This document shows positions 1 through 6,856 of a stretch of 7,202 bases of DNA, piece after piece. The translations under genes and the position numbers were made by a program. Within the stretch, counting starts at the first letter, position 1, and each line of letters starts with the position of its first letter. The notes below the pieces were generated by a model. That model ran no database searches, was not told the origin of the DNA, and was given only the letters and a program-made list of their open reading frames with translations. The DNA comes from Deferribacteraceae bacterium. Lineage in GTDB: Bacteria; Chrysiogenota; Deferribacteres; Deferribacterales; JAISNW01. The DNA is taken from contig JAITJJ010000107.1 of assembly GCA_031278965.1 (NCBI GenBank), positions 1 through 7,202 on the forward strand, given 5' to 3'.

Positions 1-305
1 GTAAAAAAAACTGCATTTGTCAGAGCGGTTAAGTCTGGAACGGCAAGCCCTCCGTCAACAGTAATAAAGAGTTGAACCGCAAAAGTGAAAACAAAGAGAA
101 GGGAGAACGGTTTAACTGCCGCGAGAAAGAGCGAGGGAGACGTTATAGCCGTCAGCATAAAAAGCAAGATTAAGAATATGAACGCCGCTGGAAGCGATTC
201 TGCAATACCCAGACTTACCATTAAAGCCAACGCCGCCGTAAATTTAACTAAAGGATGAATATTTTGAACCGCTTTATAACGGAGCGTCCCTTTAACTCTT
301 CGCAC
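1..305 (-). CDS. ecfT: EcfT/CbiQ-like energy-coupling factor transporter membrane protein (N-terminal part, runs off the left edge)
   Basis: This is the first 101 codons of a membrane protein; the rest lies beyond the window. The translation reads MRRVKGTLRYKAVQNIHPLV and continues in frame to the edge with no stop. The short basic N-terminus, the HPLVKF motif (residues 17-22) and the hydrophobic segments at about 23-35, 38-55 and 59-81 resemble the start of EcfT/CbiQ proteins. These usually open with a D/H-P-x-x-K motif before their first helix. Such proteins are the transmembrane coupling component of ECF importers for vitamins, cobalt or nickel, and work with EcfA ATPases and a substrate-binding S component. 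GTG is taken as the start because a strong Shine-Dalgarno lies 7 nt upstream and there is no in-frame ATG nearby. The gene begins 18 nt after the tatA stop, so it probably shares the operon. The family call rests on an N-terminal fragment; another polytopic membrane protein is possible, and the substrate cannot be inferred. Confidence 0.62.
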   Translation of the reverse strand, partial: MRRVKGTLRYKAVQNIHPLVKFTAALALMVSLGIAESLPAAFIFLILLFMLTAITSPSLFLAAVKPFSLLFVFTFAVQLFITVDGGLAVPDLTALTNAVFF

Positions 306-312
306 GAGGGAA

Positions 313-318
313 CCCTCC
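313..318 (-). promoter_or_regulatory. Ribosome binding site of the ecfT-like gene
   Basis: On the minus strand GGAGGG sits 7 nt before a GTG codon at 305-303, in the 18-nt gap after the tatA stop. It fixes the GTG as the start of the ecfT-like gene, which would otherwise have no obvious start codon. Confidence 0.7.
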
Positions 319-323
319 GAAAA

Positions 324-524
324 CTAAGCGTCAGATTCCTTTTCTTTCTTAGTTACTTTTTTGGGCGGGGTTATATCCTCAACGTCTGTATCAAGATCAT
401 TCACCGATTTCTTAAAATTGCGAATGGCTTTCCCCATTCCTTCGCCGATCTGGGGAAGTTTGGATGCTCCGAACAAGAGTACCACCACCAACAATATAAT
501 TAAGATATTTTGCCCGCTAATCAT
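324..524 (-). CDS. tatA: Sec-independent (twin-arginine) protein translocase subunit TatA
   Basis: This 66-residue protein is probably TatA, the pore-forming component that assembles with TatBC to carry folded proteins with twin-arginine signal peptides across the inner membrane. It shows the whole TatA plan. A short N-terminus with polar residues Q5/N6 leads into one transmembrane helix (about 7-18). Next come the hinge motif F18-G19, then SKLPQIGEGMGKAIRNFKKS forming the amphipathic helix (about 21-42), and an acidic then lysine-rich tail. Length is normal for short TatA/E proteins. TatB is less likely: it is usually longer and carries a glutamate early in the helix. The ATG is supported by GGAGG at 531-535, 6 nt upstream. 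The gene follows lnt by 21 nt and precedes the ecfT-like gene by 18 nt. No tatC is visible in the window. Confidence 0.93.
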   Translation of the reverse strand: MISGQNILIILLVVVLLFGASKLPQIGEGMGKAIRNFKKSVNDLDTDVEDITPPKKVTKKEKESDA

Positions 525-545
525 AAGATGCCTCCGCTAAAAACT

Positions 546-2051
546 TTATATCTTCTTTTTTACGAACTTTATATACCAAAAGGCATATATCGCGACAGCA
601 ATAACATACCACATATAGCCGAACTTTGCAAACAAAGTTATATCGGTTATTGGTTCAAATTTTAAATCCGAGTAAGCAAAAGTTTTTTCAGGCAGACGGG
701 AGATTACTTTTCCGTGAGGAGAGATTATTCCCGATATTCCGTCCTGTGTTGAGCGGAGGAGATACCTTTTATACTCCGCTGCTCTCACCACATTTATGGC
801 AAAATTTTGCTCCCTCCCTATAGACTCTCCAAACCATGAATCGTTTGAAATAATTATCAATAGATTGGCGCCCCTATTCACATTATCTGAAATTATTCCC
901 GAAAATGCTCCTTCAAAGCAGATGAGCGGTGCTGCTTTTATCTCTTTATATTCAAACAGAATATATTTACCGCCCGCAGTAAAGCCTGCCGAATCGCCGA
1001 AAAAATACCGTTTTATCGGTTTTAATATCTTTTCCAGAGGAAAATATTCCCCAAAGGGAGCAAGTTTAACCTTATCATAAATTTCTGACGGTTCTCCGCT
1101 ACTGATCATTACGGCGCTGTTAAAAAGATTTCTCTCTCCGTCCGCATTTAATTCATAGCGGTCATATCCCAAAATTATCGAGTGATCCATTGAGCCTCGG
1201 ACTAATATATCGTTTATTGAAGAGATTGAAAACGGATTTACAGGAAAAGTGGTTTCCGGCAGCACCAAGAGGTCATAATCTCCGTCTGCAAAGAGGGCGG
1301 AGGATACCTCTCTTTTTAATGATATTAAAACCGCTCCCCTTTTATCACGGTTCCACTTATCCTCCTGTTTTAAGCCTGTTTGCACCACCCGTGCGGTATA
1401 GCTTAACTCCGTTGGGCGGTTTAAGGCAAGGCGGAAAAAACCGAAGCTGAAGGTAAAAACCAACAAGGCAAGGAGGATGGCAAAATTTTCTTTACTGCGC
1501 TGATTTGCGGTTTTACAGAACCACCCTCCTATTAGGAACACCAGGAGCGAAAGCCCGTGTTCCCCCGCAATAGAGACGATCTGGAGGGCATAGATGTTGT
1601 TGTATTGCGTTTGCCCTATATTTAGCCAAGGCAGCCCCCCCAACAGGAGATTGCTCTTTGCCATTTCAAGCGCAATAAATACAAATCCTGAAAGCATAAG
1701 CGAGCGGGTTTTATCATATACCAAACCAAAGGGCAGCCAGAAAAAGAGCGCCCCAACTATCCCCGTGAGAAATACAAGGGCTGCCCCCGCATATGCTGGA
1801 GCCCCGCCGAAAAGAGTCATCGGCACCCCTACCCAAGAAAGCCCCGCAGTATAAAAGATAAAGCCTGTTATAACAGAGATTATTTTTGCGCTTAATACCT
1901 TGCGTTCTGCAGTATAGAAAAAGAGCGCAAAGCCGATAAAGGCCAGGGGGAACAGATTAAAGCCCGGAAGCGACAGGAAGAGCAAAACTCCTGTCAAGAC
2001 AGACAGCATTAGATCTAACCCGCAGGTTTTAATCTTCCGCCGCAGTCCCAT
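546..2051 (-). CDS. lnt: Apolipoprotein N-acyltransferase
   Basis: Lnt transfers an acyl chain from a phospholipid to the N-terminal cysteine of apolipoproteins in the inner membrane, the last step in making mature triacylated lipoproteins. The 501-residue length is typical. About seven hydrophobic segments fill residues 15-208. A periplasmic nitrilase-fold domain follows (about 218-462), then a final membrane helix (about 474-496). The catalytic triad is visible as E266 (in LPETTFP), K327 (in YDKVKLAPFGEYFP) and C378 (in PLICFEGAF); E335 and E380 match further active-site glutamates of the family. W233 matches a conserved tryptophan of the substrate region, although the usual QxN just before it reads QTG. 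The chosen ATG overlaps the end of the oligosaccharyltransferase gene by 23 nt, with only a weak AAGG upstream, suggesting translational coupling. M15 is an alternative start but would remove the basic N-terminus. The gene indicates a diderm cell. Confidence 0.95.
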   Translation of the reverse strand: MGLRRKIKTCGLDLMLSVLTGVLLFLSLPGFNLFPLAFIGFALFFYTAERKVLSAKIISVITGFIFYTAGLSWVGVPMTLFGGAPAYAGAALVFLTGIVGALFFWLPFGLVYDKTRSLMLSGFVFIALEMAKSNLLLGGLPWLNIGQTQYNNIYALQIVSIAGEHGLSLLVFLIGGWFCKTANQRSKENFAILLALLVFTFSFGFFRLALNRPTELSYTARVVQTGLKQEDKWNRDKRGAVLISLKREVSSALFADGDYDLLVLPETTFPVNPFSISSINDILVRGSMDHSIILGYDRYELNADGERNLFNSAVMISSGEPSEIYDKVKLAPFGEYFPLEKILKPIKRYFFGDSAGFTAGGKYILFEYKEIKAAPLICFEGAFSGIISDNVNRGANLLIIISNDSWFGESIGREQNFAINVVRAAEYKRYLLRSTQDGISGIISPHGKVISRLPEKTFAYSDLKFEPITDITLFAKFGYMWYVIAVAIYAFWYIKFVKKKI

Positions 2052-4056
2052 AGGATTTTACCTTAAAAAGTCTCATGAGCGGAAAGAGGTTTAACACCTC
2101 ATCAAATCTTTCCGGGTCAGGTTTGCCCAAGATGAAGAGTTGAACAAAGGAACTTGCATATGCTCGCTTTCCCACAATATAAGCGGCGCGGGTTTTTCCG
2201 CTGGTCTTTGCTAGAATTGCGTAATACCCGCCTTGAAAATCCGTAAACCTTTCGCTCAGGAGCACACCGCCTTCAAGCTCTGCAATGCCCAACAACGGAT
2301 AAGGCGCTTTATTGTTGGGATTAGCGGAATACATCAGACCTAGGTCTTTACTTATCCGCATACTCCTGCAATTAACCTCCGTATCAGTTGTATCTCTGCA
2401 GTCAAGTTGAACAATAAAGAACTCATTCTGTAAAGTTTCGTTATCCCAAGAACCTATATAATGTATTGCTCCGAACTTGCTTATCATATCCTCTGTAAAA
2501 AAGAGGTAGACATTTTCTTTTTCCAGCGGGATAGGGTAAGAATCCACCAGATTTTCCGCCTTTTTTATGTGAGTTTTTTTCAACTCCTTCACTCCGTTAT
2601 TGGCGATATAGGCTATATTTTTAGACATTCTCTCTTGATCCAGAAGGTAGCTGCGGGCAATAAGCCAAGTCTTAGGGGTGTTTTGAGACAGACCATCGTG
2701 AAAGGTGGCAAGGCGCGCCTGCGCTTCTATCGCCAAACCAAAGTCCCACCATGTATATATTGCGGAATTTTTTGGGAGATAATCCCTCAATATATTAAAG
2801 GTGCTGTATAAGGGGGTGGGTATTGAGGGCGGCACTATATAAAATTTTCTAAGCCCGGTCGCATTAAAGGGAACCAGAAGGAGAAAAGAGATTAGTGCAA
2901 AGCCAAGATATCCCGCCGTATCTTTGAGGATTAAATGCGGCTTTTTCTCTCCCGGAATGAGGCGGGCAAGGGTATCTATCATAAAACCGTAAGCTATCCC
3001 CATAAAAGGCGCAAGATACATTACAAAACGGTTTGAGGAGATAAAAGTCATCATCCCGATAAGAAATATCGGCGCCAGCGGGGCAAGTTTTTTGTTCAGC
3101 CTAAAAACCATAAGTCCCAAGAGCGCAAAGGCAAATCCCGCCGCAACCGGATGGACAAAGAGGGTTTTTAAAACCTCGCCTATTCCAAGTTTGGAAGCCT
3201 CCGTAACGGTATAATATACGTTGGGATAGCCGCCCAACTGTTCTTTTGGTGTGAACATATAAAATTCAATCAGGTCTATTAAGTGCGTTACCCCGCCGAA
3301 AAGATAGTGCGGACCTGAAAAGAGAATATATATGGCGGAGCTTATCGCAATGATTTTAAGCGGGTGTTTATACAAATAGAGGGTAAAAGCAAAAACAAAG
3401 AAGAAGATAGTTATAAACATGGCGTGGTGATACCAGAATTGAAATAAAAACTGGGAAATTCCGGTAAACGCGGAGAGGAGGAATATATGCGACCGTTTTT
3501 TCCTCTCCGCCGTAAGGAGGATTAGCAGGGGCGTGAAAAAGAGGAAAAAGAGGTTGAGGGAATCCGTATCTATCCTCCCCGCAGTGGATCGGTTAAAATA
3601 GTTAACGGAAAAGCCGCCTGTTATTCCCCCTAAAAGCCCCGCCGCGGGATAGCCCAACCTGTAAAATAAAATACCTAACGGAAAGATAAACAGCCCCGCC
3701 AGAAAAGGAATAAGGTGAATCCCCGCCTCAAAGAGATTTACTCCTTTTATCTTAGCCATAACTATAAGGATAAGAGAGAGGAGGGGAAACGGTTTCATCC
3801 GCTCGGAACCGTCGGGATAATACATTAGGAGGTCGTCTTGAGTTGTGTCATACTTGCCGTCAATGAGATCGTCCGCATAGTGAATCCACCGGAAGGCATC
3901 CACAGTGGTCACCATAGGCACATCATCAAGGTAATAAGCGGATCGGTAAGCCTCCCACCCTTTAATCAGCTGAAAATACCTTGAGGCGGTTATGGAGGCG
4001 TAAACCCCGATAAGGCACACCAAAAAGAGAACAAACGGGTATAGCCGGCGGTTCAT
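2029..4056 (-). CDS. STT3/PglB-type oligosaccharyltransferase (bacterial N-linked protein glycosylation)
   Basis: This 675-residue membrane enzyme likely moves a lipid-linked glycan onto asparagine side chains of periplasmic proteins. Helix 1 (5-23) is followed by a large loop carrying D53 (TVDAFRWIHY), the first metal-binding aspartate. The second motif lies in NRSTAGRIDTD (155-165): R156, D163 and D165 have the same spacing as R147, D154 and E156 of Campylobacter lari PglB. T283-E286 (TVTE) matches the bacterial TIxE motif of external loop 5, and R343 in NRFVMYLAP matches the family arginine. Multiple helices run to about 395. The periplasmic C-terminal domain contains the sequon-reading WWDFG motif (436-440). 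M524 and its surroundings may correspond to the MI motif. It is slightly shorter than Campylobacter PglB (about 713). Two cysteines, C553 and C563, could form a small disulphide loop. Its ATG overlaps the sirtuin stop (TAATG) with no good Shine-Dalgarno, implying translational coupling. No glycan-assembly genes are adjacent. Confidence 0.9.
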   Translation of the reverse strand: MNRRLYPFVLFLVCLIGVYASITASRYFQLIKGWEAYRSAYYLDDVPMVTTVDAFRWIHYADDLIDGKYDTTQDDLLMYYPDGSERMKPFPLLSLILIVMAKIKGVNLFEAGIHLIPFLAGLFIFPLGILFYRLGYPAAGLLGGITGGFSVNYFNRSTAGRIDTDSLNLFFLFFTPLLILLTAERKKRSHIFLLSAFTGISQFLFQFWYHHAMFITIFFFVFAFTLYLYKHPLKIIAISSAIYILFSGPHYLFGGVTHLIDLIEFYMFTPKEQLGGYPNVYYTVTEASKLGIGEVLKTLFVHPVAAGFAFALLGLMVFRLNKKLAPLAPIFLIGMMTFISSNRFVMYLAPFMGIAYGFMIDTLARLIPGEKKPHLILKDTAGYLGFALISFLLLVPFNATGLRKFYIVPPSIPTPLYSTFNILRDYLPKNSAIYTWWDFGLAIEAQARLATFHDGLSQNTPKTWLIARSYLLDQERMSKNIAYIANNGVKELKKTHIKKAENLVDSYPIPLEKENVYLFFTEDMISKFGAIHYIGSWDNETLQNEFFIVQLDCRDTTDTEVNCRSMRISKDLGLMYSANPNNKAPYPLLGIAELEGGVLLSERFTDFQGGYYAILAKTSGKTRAAYIVGKRAYASSFVQLFILGKPDPERFDEVLNLFPLMRLFKVKSYGTAAED

Positions 4057-4757
4057 TATTCGGTAGCCTGAAGGAGTTTTTTTACATATTCGGGAACAGC
4101 TTTGCCTGCTTTGCCCGCTATCTGTTCGTGAAAAAGAGATGCGGTAATTGAGGCTTCAATATTTATCTCAACTGTATGCGCACTGTTTCGGGCAATACTT
4201 ACAAACCCCGCCGCCGGATAGACGGCGCCGGAGGTTCCTATGGAGATAAAGAGATCCGCTGATATAAGGAGTAGCTCAATCTTTTCAAGGTGCATCGGAA
4301 CTTCCCCAAACCATACTATATCCGGTCTCAAAACTCCTTTCTTTGAACATTTGGGGCAGACGGATTCTATTGAAAAATCAGTGCCGCTCTTAAATTTATA
4401 CCCGCACGCTTCACAACGGATACTTAACAACTCTCCGTGCATATGCAGGAGGTTTTTCGTTCCCGCCCGCTCATGAAGATCATCAACATTTTGAGTAACA
4501 ATCACCACACTTCCCGGATGGTTCTCTTCCAACTCCGCAAGAGCTATATGGGCTGGGTTGGGGGAAACATTTTTTAATTCCCGTCGGCGGGAGTTATAAA
4601 AATCATGGACAAGGGCAGGATTTCTGCGATAACCGTTTAGGGTTGCGACATCTTCAACCTTATGGCTAGACCATAAACCGCCCCCGTCCCTAAATGTGGC
4701 AATCCCTGATTCTGCGGATATTCCGGCTCCAGTCAGAATAACGATGTTCTTATACAT
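4056..4757 (-). CDS. cobB: NAD-dependent protein deacylase, class III sirtuin (CobB/SIRT5-like)
   Basis: Sirtuins use NAD+ to remove acyl groups from lysines of cytoplasmic proteins. All landmarks are present in this 233-residue protein: the Rossmann entry GAGISAESGI (10-19), TFR (21-23), QNVDDLHERAG (89-99), catalytic H107 in MHGE, and GTSGAVYPAA (174-183). Four zinc-binding cysteines fall in two CxxC pairs (C115/C118 and C134/C137). Y54 and R57 in FYNSRRREL form the Y-x-x-R pair that defines class III. In SIRT5 and Escherichia coli CobB this pair binds acidic acyl groups, so desuccinylase activity as well as deacetylase activity is likely (inference from the family). The start lies 44 nt after leuD and lacks any Shine-Dalgarno; an extended -10-like sequence just upstream suggests a nearly leaderless internal transcript. 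The stop overlaps the oligosaccharyltransferase ATG by one base. Bacterial sirtuins are often scattered, so its place here does not prove a role in glycosylation. Confidence 0.95.
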   Translation of the reverse strand: MYKNIVILTGAGISAESGIATFRDGGGLWSSHKVEDVATLNGYRRNPALVHDFYNSRRRELKNVSPNPAHIALAELEENHPGSVVIVTQNVDDLHERAGTKNLLHMHGELLSIRCEACGYKFKSGTDFSIESVCPKCSKKGVLRPDIVWFGEVPMHLEKIELLLISADLFISIGTSGAVYPAAGFVSIARNSAHTVEINIEASITASLFHEQIAGKAGKAVPEYVKKLLQATE

Positions 4758-4765
4758 CTGTTTAG

Positions 4766-4774
4766 CTTATACCA
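4766..4774 (-). promoter_or_regulatory. Candidate extended -10 element before the sirtuin gene
   Basis: The 44-nt gap between leuD and the sirtuin gene contains TGGTATAAG on the minus strand, which fits an extended -10 box (TGnTATAAT). It ends 8 nt before the sirtuin ATG, so transcription would start within one or two bases of the start codon and give an almost leaderless mRNA. This agrees with the lack of a Shine-Dalgarno there. There is no convincing -35 at 16-18 bp. The element is short and could be chance. Confidence 0.3.
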
Positions 4775-4801
4775 ATAACTTATGCAAATATGGATTAACA
4801 A

Positions 4802-5368
4802 TCAGTAGGGGAGGGCGTTTATACGCGTTTTAATCTCTGAAGCATTTGCCGCAAGTTCCGAAAGCAGATCATAACTGCCATTGATCAGAGCGGTGCGGGC
4901 GCTCTCCAGAACCCCTATCTTATAAACTATTCCTTTATGGGTAAGGGTGAGGTCTTTGAGGGAGATCTCAAGACTGCCGCTTGGCGTGAGAGCAGAAGCT
5001 AGCTCTAAAATATCACTTTTGGGGAGGGTCGCACAGACAAGCCCTATGGTAAGGCTGTTGCCGAAAAATATCTCAGCAAAACTTTCTGCAATCACCGCCT
5101 TAAATCCGTAGCGTTTTATGGATTGGGGGGCGTGTTCCCTGGAGGAACCGCAGCCGAAGTTGTTGCCGGAAAGAATAATCTCCGCCCCTTTATATTCGCT
5201 TTTATTTAAGGGGAATTCCGGATCTGTCCGTTCATCGCAGAAAAGGTGTTCCCCTATCCCTTCAAAGGTAACACAGCGCAGAAAACGGGCGGGTATGATC
5301 CTATCGGTATCAATGTCATCCATGAGGATGGGCACTGCCCGGCCGGTAATTGTTGTTATGCCATTCAT
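4802..5368 (-). CDS. leuD: 3-isopropylmalate dehydratase small subunit
   Basis: LeuD joins LeuC to isomerise 2-isopropylmalate to 3-isopropylmalate in cytoplasmic leucine biosynthesis. It provides the swivelling aconitase domain that completes the active site. The 188-residue protein has MDDIDTDRIIPARFL (16-30) and the signature NNFGCGSSREHAPQSIKRYG (69-88), followed by AVIAESFAEIFFGNS, all characteristic of the family. Length and C-terminal helices fit the bacterial LeuC/LeuD type, near the 201 residues of Escherichia coli LeuD. The ATG overlaps the leuC stop as ATGA. GAGGA at 5375-5379 lies 6 nt before it, so the gene has its own ribosome site as well as coupling to leuC. The usual partner leuB does not follow; the next gene is a sirtuin 44 nt downstream. 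Nothing appears damaged. Confidence 0.96.
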   Translation of the reverse strand: MNGITTITGRAVPILMDDIDTDRIIPARFLRCVTFEGIGEHLFCDERTDPEFPLNKSEYKGAEIILSGNNFGCGSSREHAPQSIKRYGFKAVIAESFAEIFFGNSLTIGLVCATLPKSDILELASALTPSGSLEISLKDLTLTHKGIVYKIGVLESARTALINGSYDLLSELAANASEIKTRINALPY

Positions 5369-6759
5369 ACAGCTTCCTCTTTTAAGTATTTAGTGGGATC
5401 TGTCAGCGCCCCTTCCAGAGCCGATGCCGCTGCGGTCAATGGGCTTGCAAGAACGGTGCGCCCTGTAGGCGAACCCTGCCGCCCCTTAAAATTACGGTTT
5501 GAGGTGGAGATACAGAGTTCCCGCCCCCTTAGTTTATCATCATTCATAGCAAGACACATGGAGCACCCCGGATCTCTCCATTCAAAACCGGCGTCCTTAA
5601 ATATCTTGTCAAGCCCTTCGGTTTCCGCCTGAGCTTTAACTTCGGTTGAACCGGGAGTTACTATTGCCCTCAACTCAGGGTTTATCTTTCTCCCTTTTAA
5701 GATAGACGCCGCAAGGCGAAGGTCTTCAATGCGCCCGTTTGTGCAGCTGCCGATAAAGATCACGTCCGCTTTTGTGCCGATAAGAGGGGCGGAAGGGGTA
5801 AGCCCCATATATTCCAGAGCCTCTTTTTCAAGATCGTTGGAGGCAACGGGCAACCGCCCGCGTATCCCGGCTGTCATGGCGGGAGTGATCCCCCATGTTA
5901 CCATTGGAGTAAGGTCGCTTAAATCAAAAGTTACTGTATCGTCATATTCCGCATCCTCATCGGATGCTATGGACTTCCAGAAATCAACGGATCTATTCCA
6001 ATCGCTCCCTTTGGGGGCAAAGGGGCGCTCCTTTATGTAAGCGAAAGTTGTTTCATCAGGGTTGATATAGCCGATCCTAGCTCCGCCCTCGATCGCCATA
6101 TTGCAGACGGTCATACGGGCTTCCATGCTCATATTCCGTATTACTTCTCCCGAAAATTCATATGCATAGCCTAAGCCGCCGTCAACCCCTAAAGCGCCTA
6201 TAACTTTCAGAATGACATCCTTTGCCGTCACCCCTTTTCCGATCTTCCCGTTAAGCTCTATCTTTCTGACCTTTAAGGGGGTAACACCCATAGTTCCGGT
6301 GGCTAATATATCGCGCACCTGGGATGTACCGATACCGAAAGCAACCGCCCCGAAAGCCCCGTGAGTGGCGGTATGGGAATCCCCGCAAGCAACAGTCATT
6401 CCCGGACGAATAAGCCCCATTTCAGGCATAACGATATGAATCACCCCGTAACCCTCGCCAACCCCAAAATAGCGAATTCCCGCTTCTTTTGTATTCTTTT
6501 CTATGGCGGCGAGCATATCCTCTGCAAGGGAATCTTTAAGGGGGCGGCGGATACCGTCTGTAGGAATGATATGATCGCAGGTGGCAAAGGTCCTTTCAGG
6601 ATAAGCCGGCTTTATTCCAAGCTCCCTGAGAGAAGCAAACGCCTGAGGGCTTGTTACTTCATGCAGGATATGCGTACCAATTATAAGCTGTGTCTGCCCA
6701 TTTGTGAGCTTTTTCACCGCATGCAGATCCCAAACTTTTTTATATAGGGTTTTACCCAT
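5365..6759 (-). CDS. leuC: 3-isopropylmalate dehydratase large subunit
   Basis: LeuC is the iron-sulphur subunit of isopropylmalate isomerase, which dehydrates and rehydrates 2-isopropylmalate to 3-isopropylmalate in leucine synthesis. At 464 residues it matches the longer bacterial form (Escherichia coli, 466) rather than the roughly 420-residue archaeal-like form. The three cluster ligands are C339 (GSCTNGRIEDLR), C399 and C402 (DPGCSMCLAMN), spaced exactly as expected. Other family motifs are HEVTSPQAF (33-41), HIIPTDG (63-69), ACGDSHTATHGAFGAVAFGIGTSQ (124-147) and STSNRNFKGRQGSPTGRT (418-435). The residues before HEVTSPQAF read IIGTH where the Escherichia coli type has YIDRH; I believe related variants occur elsewhere, so I do not read this as damage. 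The ATG has AAGGGGAG at 6763-6770, three bases upstream. A promoter at 6829-6856 gives a leader of about 62 nt. This is the first gene of the run. Confidence 0.97.
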   Translation of the reverse strand: MGKTLYKKVWDLHAVKKLTNGQTQLIIGTHILHEVTSPQAFASLRELGIKPAYPERTFATCDHIIPTDGIRRPLKDSLAEDMLAAIEKNTKEAGIRYFGVGEGYGVIHIVMPEMGLIRPGMTVACGDSHTATHGAFGAVAFGIGTSQVRDILATGTMGVTPLKVRKIELNGKIGKGVTAKDVILKVIGALGVDGGLGYAYEFSGEVIRNMSMEARMTVCNMAIEGGARIGYINPDETTFAYIKERPFAPKGSDWNRSVDFWKSIASDEDAEYDDTVTFDLSDLTPMVTWGITPAMTAGIRGRLPVASNDLEKEALEYMGLTPSAPLIGTKADVIFIGSCTNGRIEDLRLAASILKGRKINPELRAIVTPGSTEVKAQAETEGLDKIFKDAGFEWRDPGCSMCLAMNDDKLRGRELCISTSNRNFKGRQGSPTGRTVLASPLTAAASALEGALTDPTKYLKEEAV

Positions 6760-6828
6760 AAACTCCCCTTCAAGCAGCCTGTTTTGATGATTTTTATCTT
6801 TATCGCAGAAGCTACCTTGCGGGCTAAT

Positions 6829-6856
6829 ATTATCACAACTTAAAGCGGTTTGTAAA
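6829..6856 (-). promoter_or_regulatory. Promoter of leuC and probably of the whole operon
   Basis: On the minus strand TTTACA (6856-6851; five of six match TTGACA) is separated by 16 bp from GATAAT (6834-6829; five of six match TATAAT), which is preceded by TGT and so forms an extended -10. Predicted transcription starts near 6822, about 62 nt before the leuC ATG. It is the best promoter-like sequence I see on either strand of the gene-free region. I found no leucine-rich leader peptide or T-box motif in the short leader. Confidence 0.65.

Noticed and set aside
255..503. Plus-strand open frame opposite tatA and the ecfT-like gene
   Set aside because: It is the complement of tatA, which has clear family motifs and a ribosome site; there is no independent support.
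2461..2811. 116-codon plus-strand open frame inside the oligosaccharyltransferase gene
   Set aside because: It lies wholly opposite a gene with conserved catalytic motifs and shows no recognisable domain.
6361..6747. 128-codon plus-strand open frame opposite the start of leuC
   Set aside because: The leuC reading frame there carries highly conserved motifs; the opposite frame is a by-product of its codon use.
6760..6822. Leucine attenuator or T-box in the leuC leader
   Set aside because: The leader is only about 62 nt, has no leucine-codon-rich peptide with a start, no T-box motif and no terminator hairpin.
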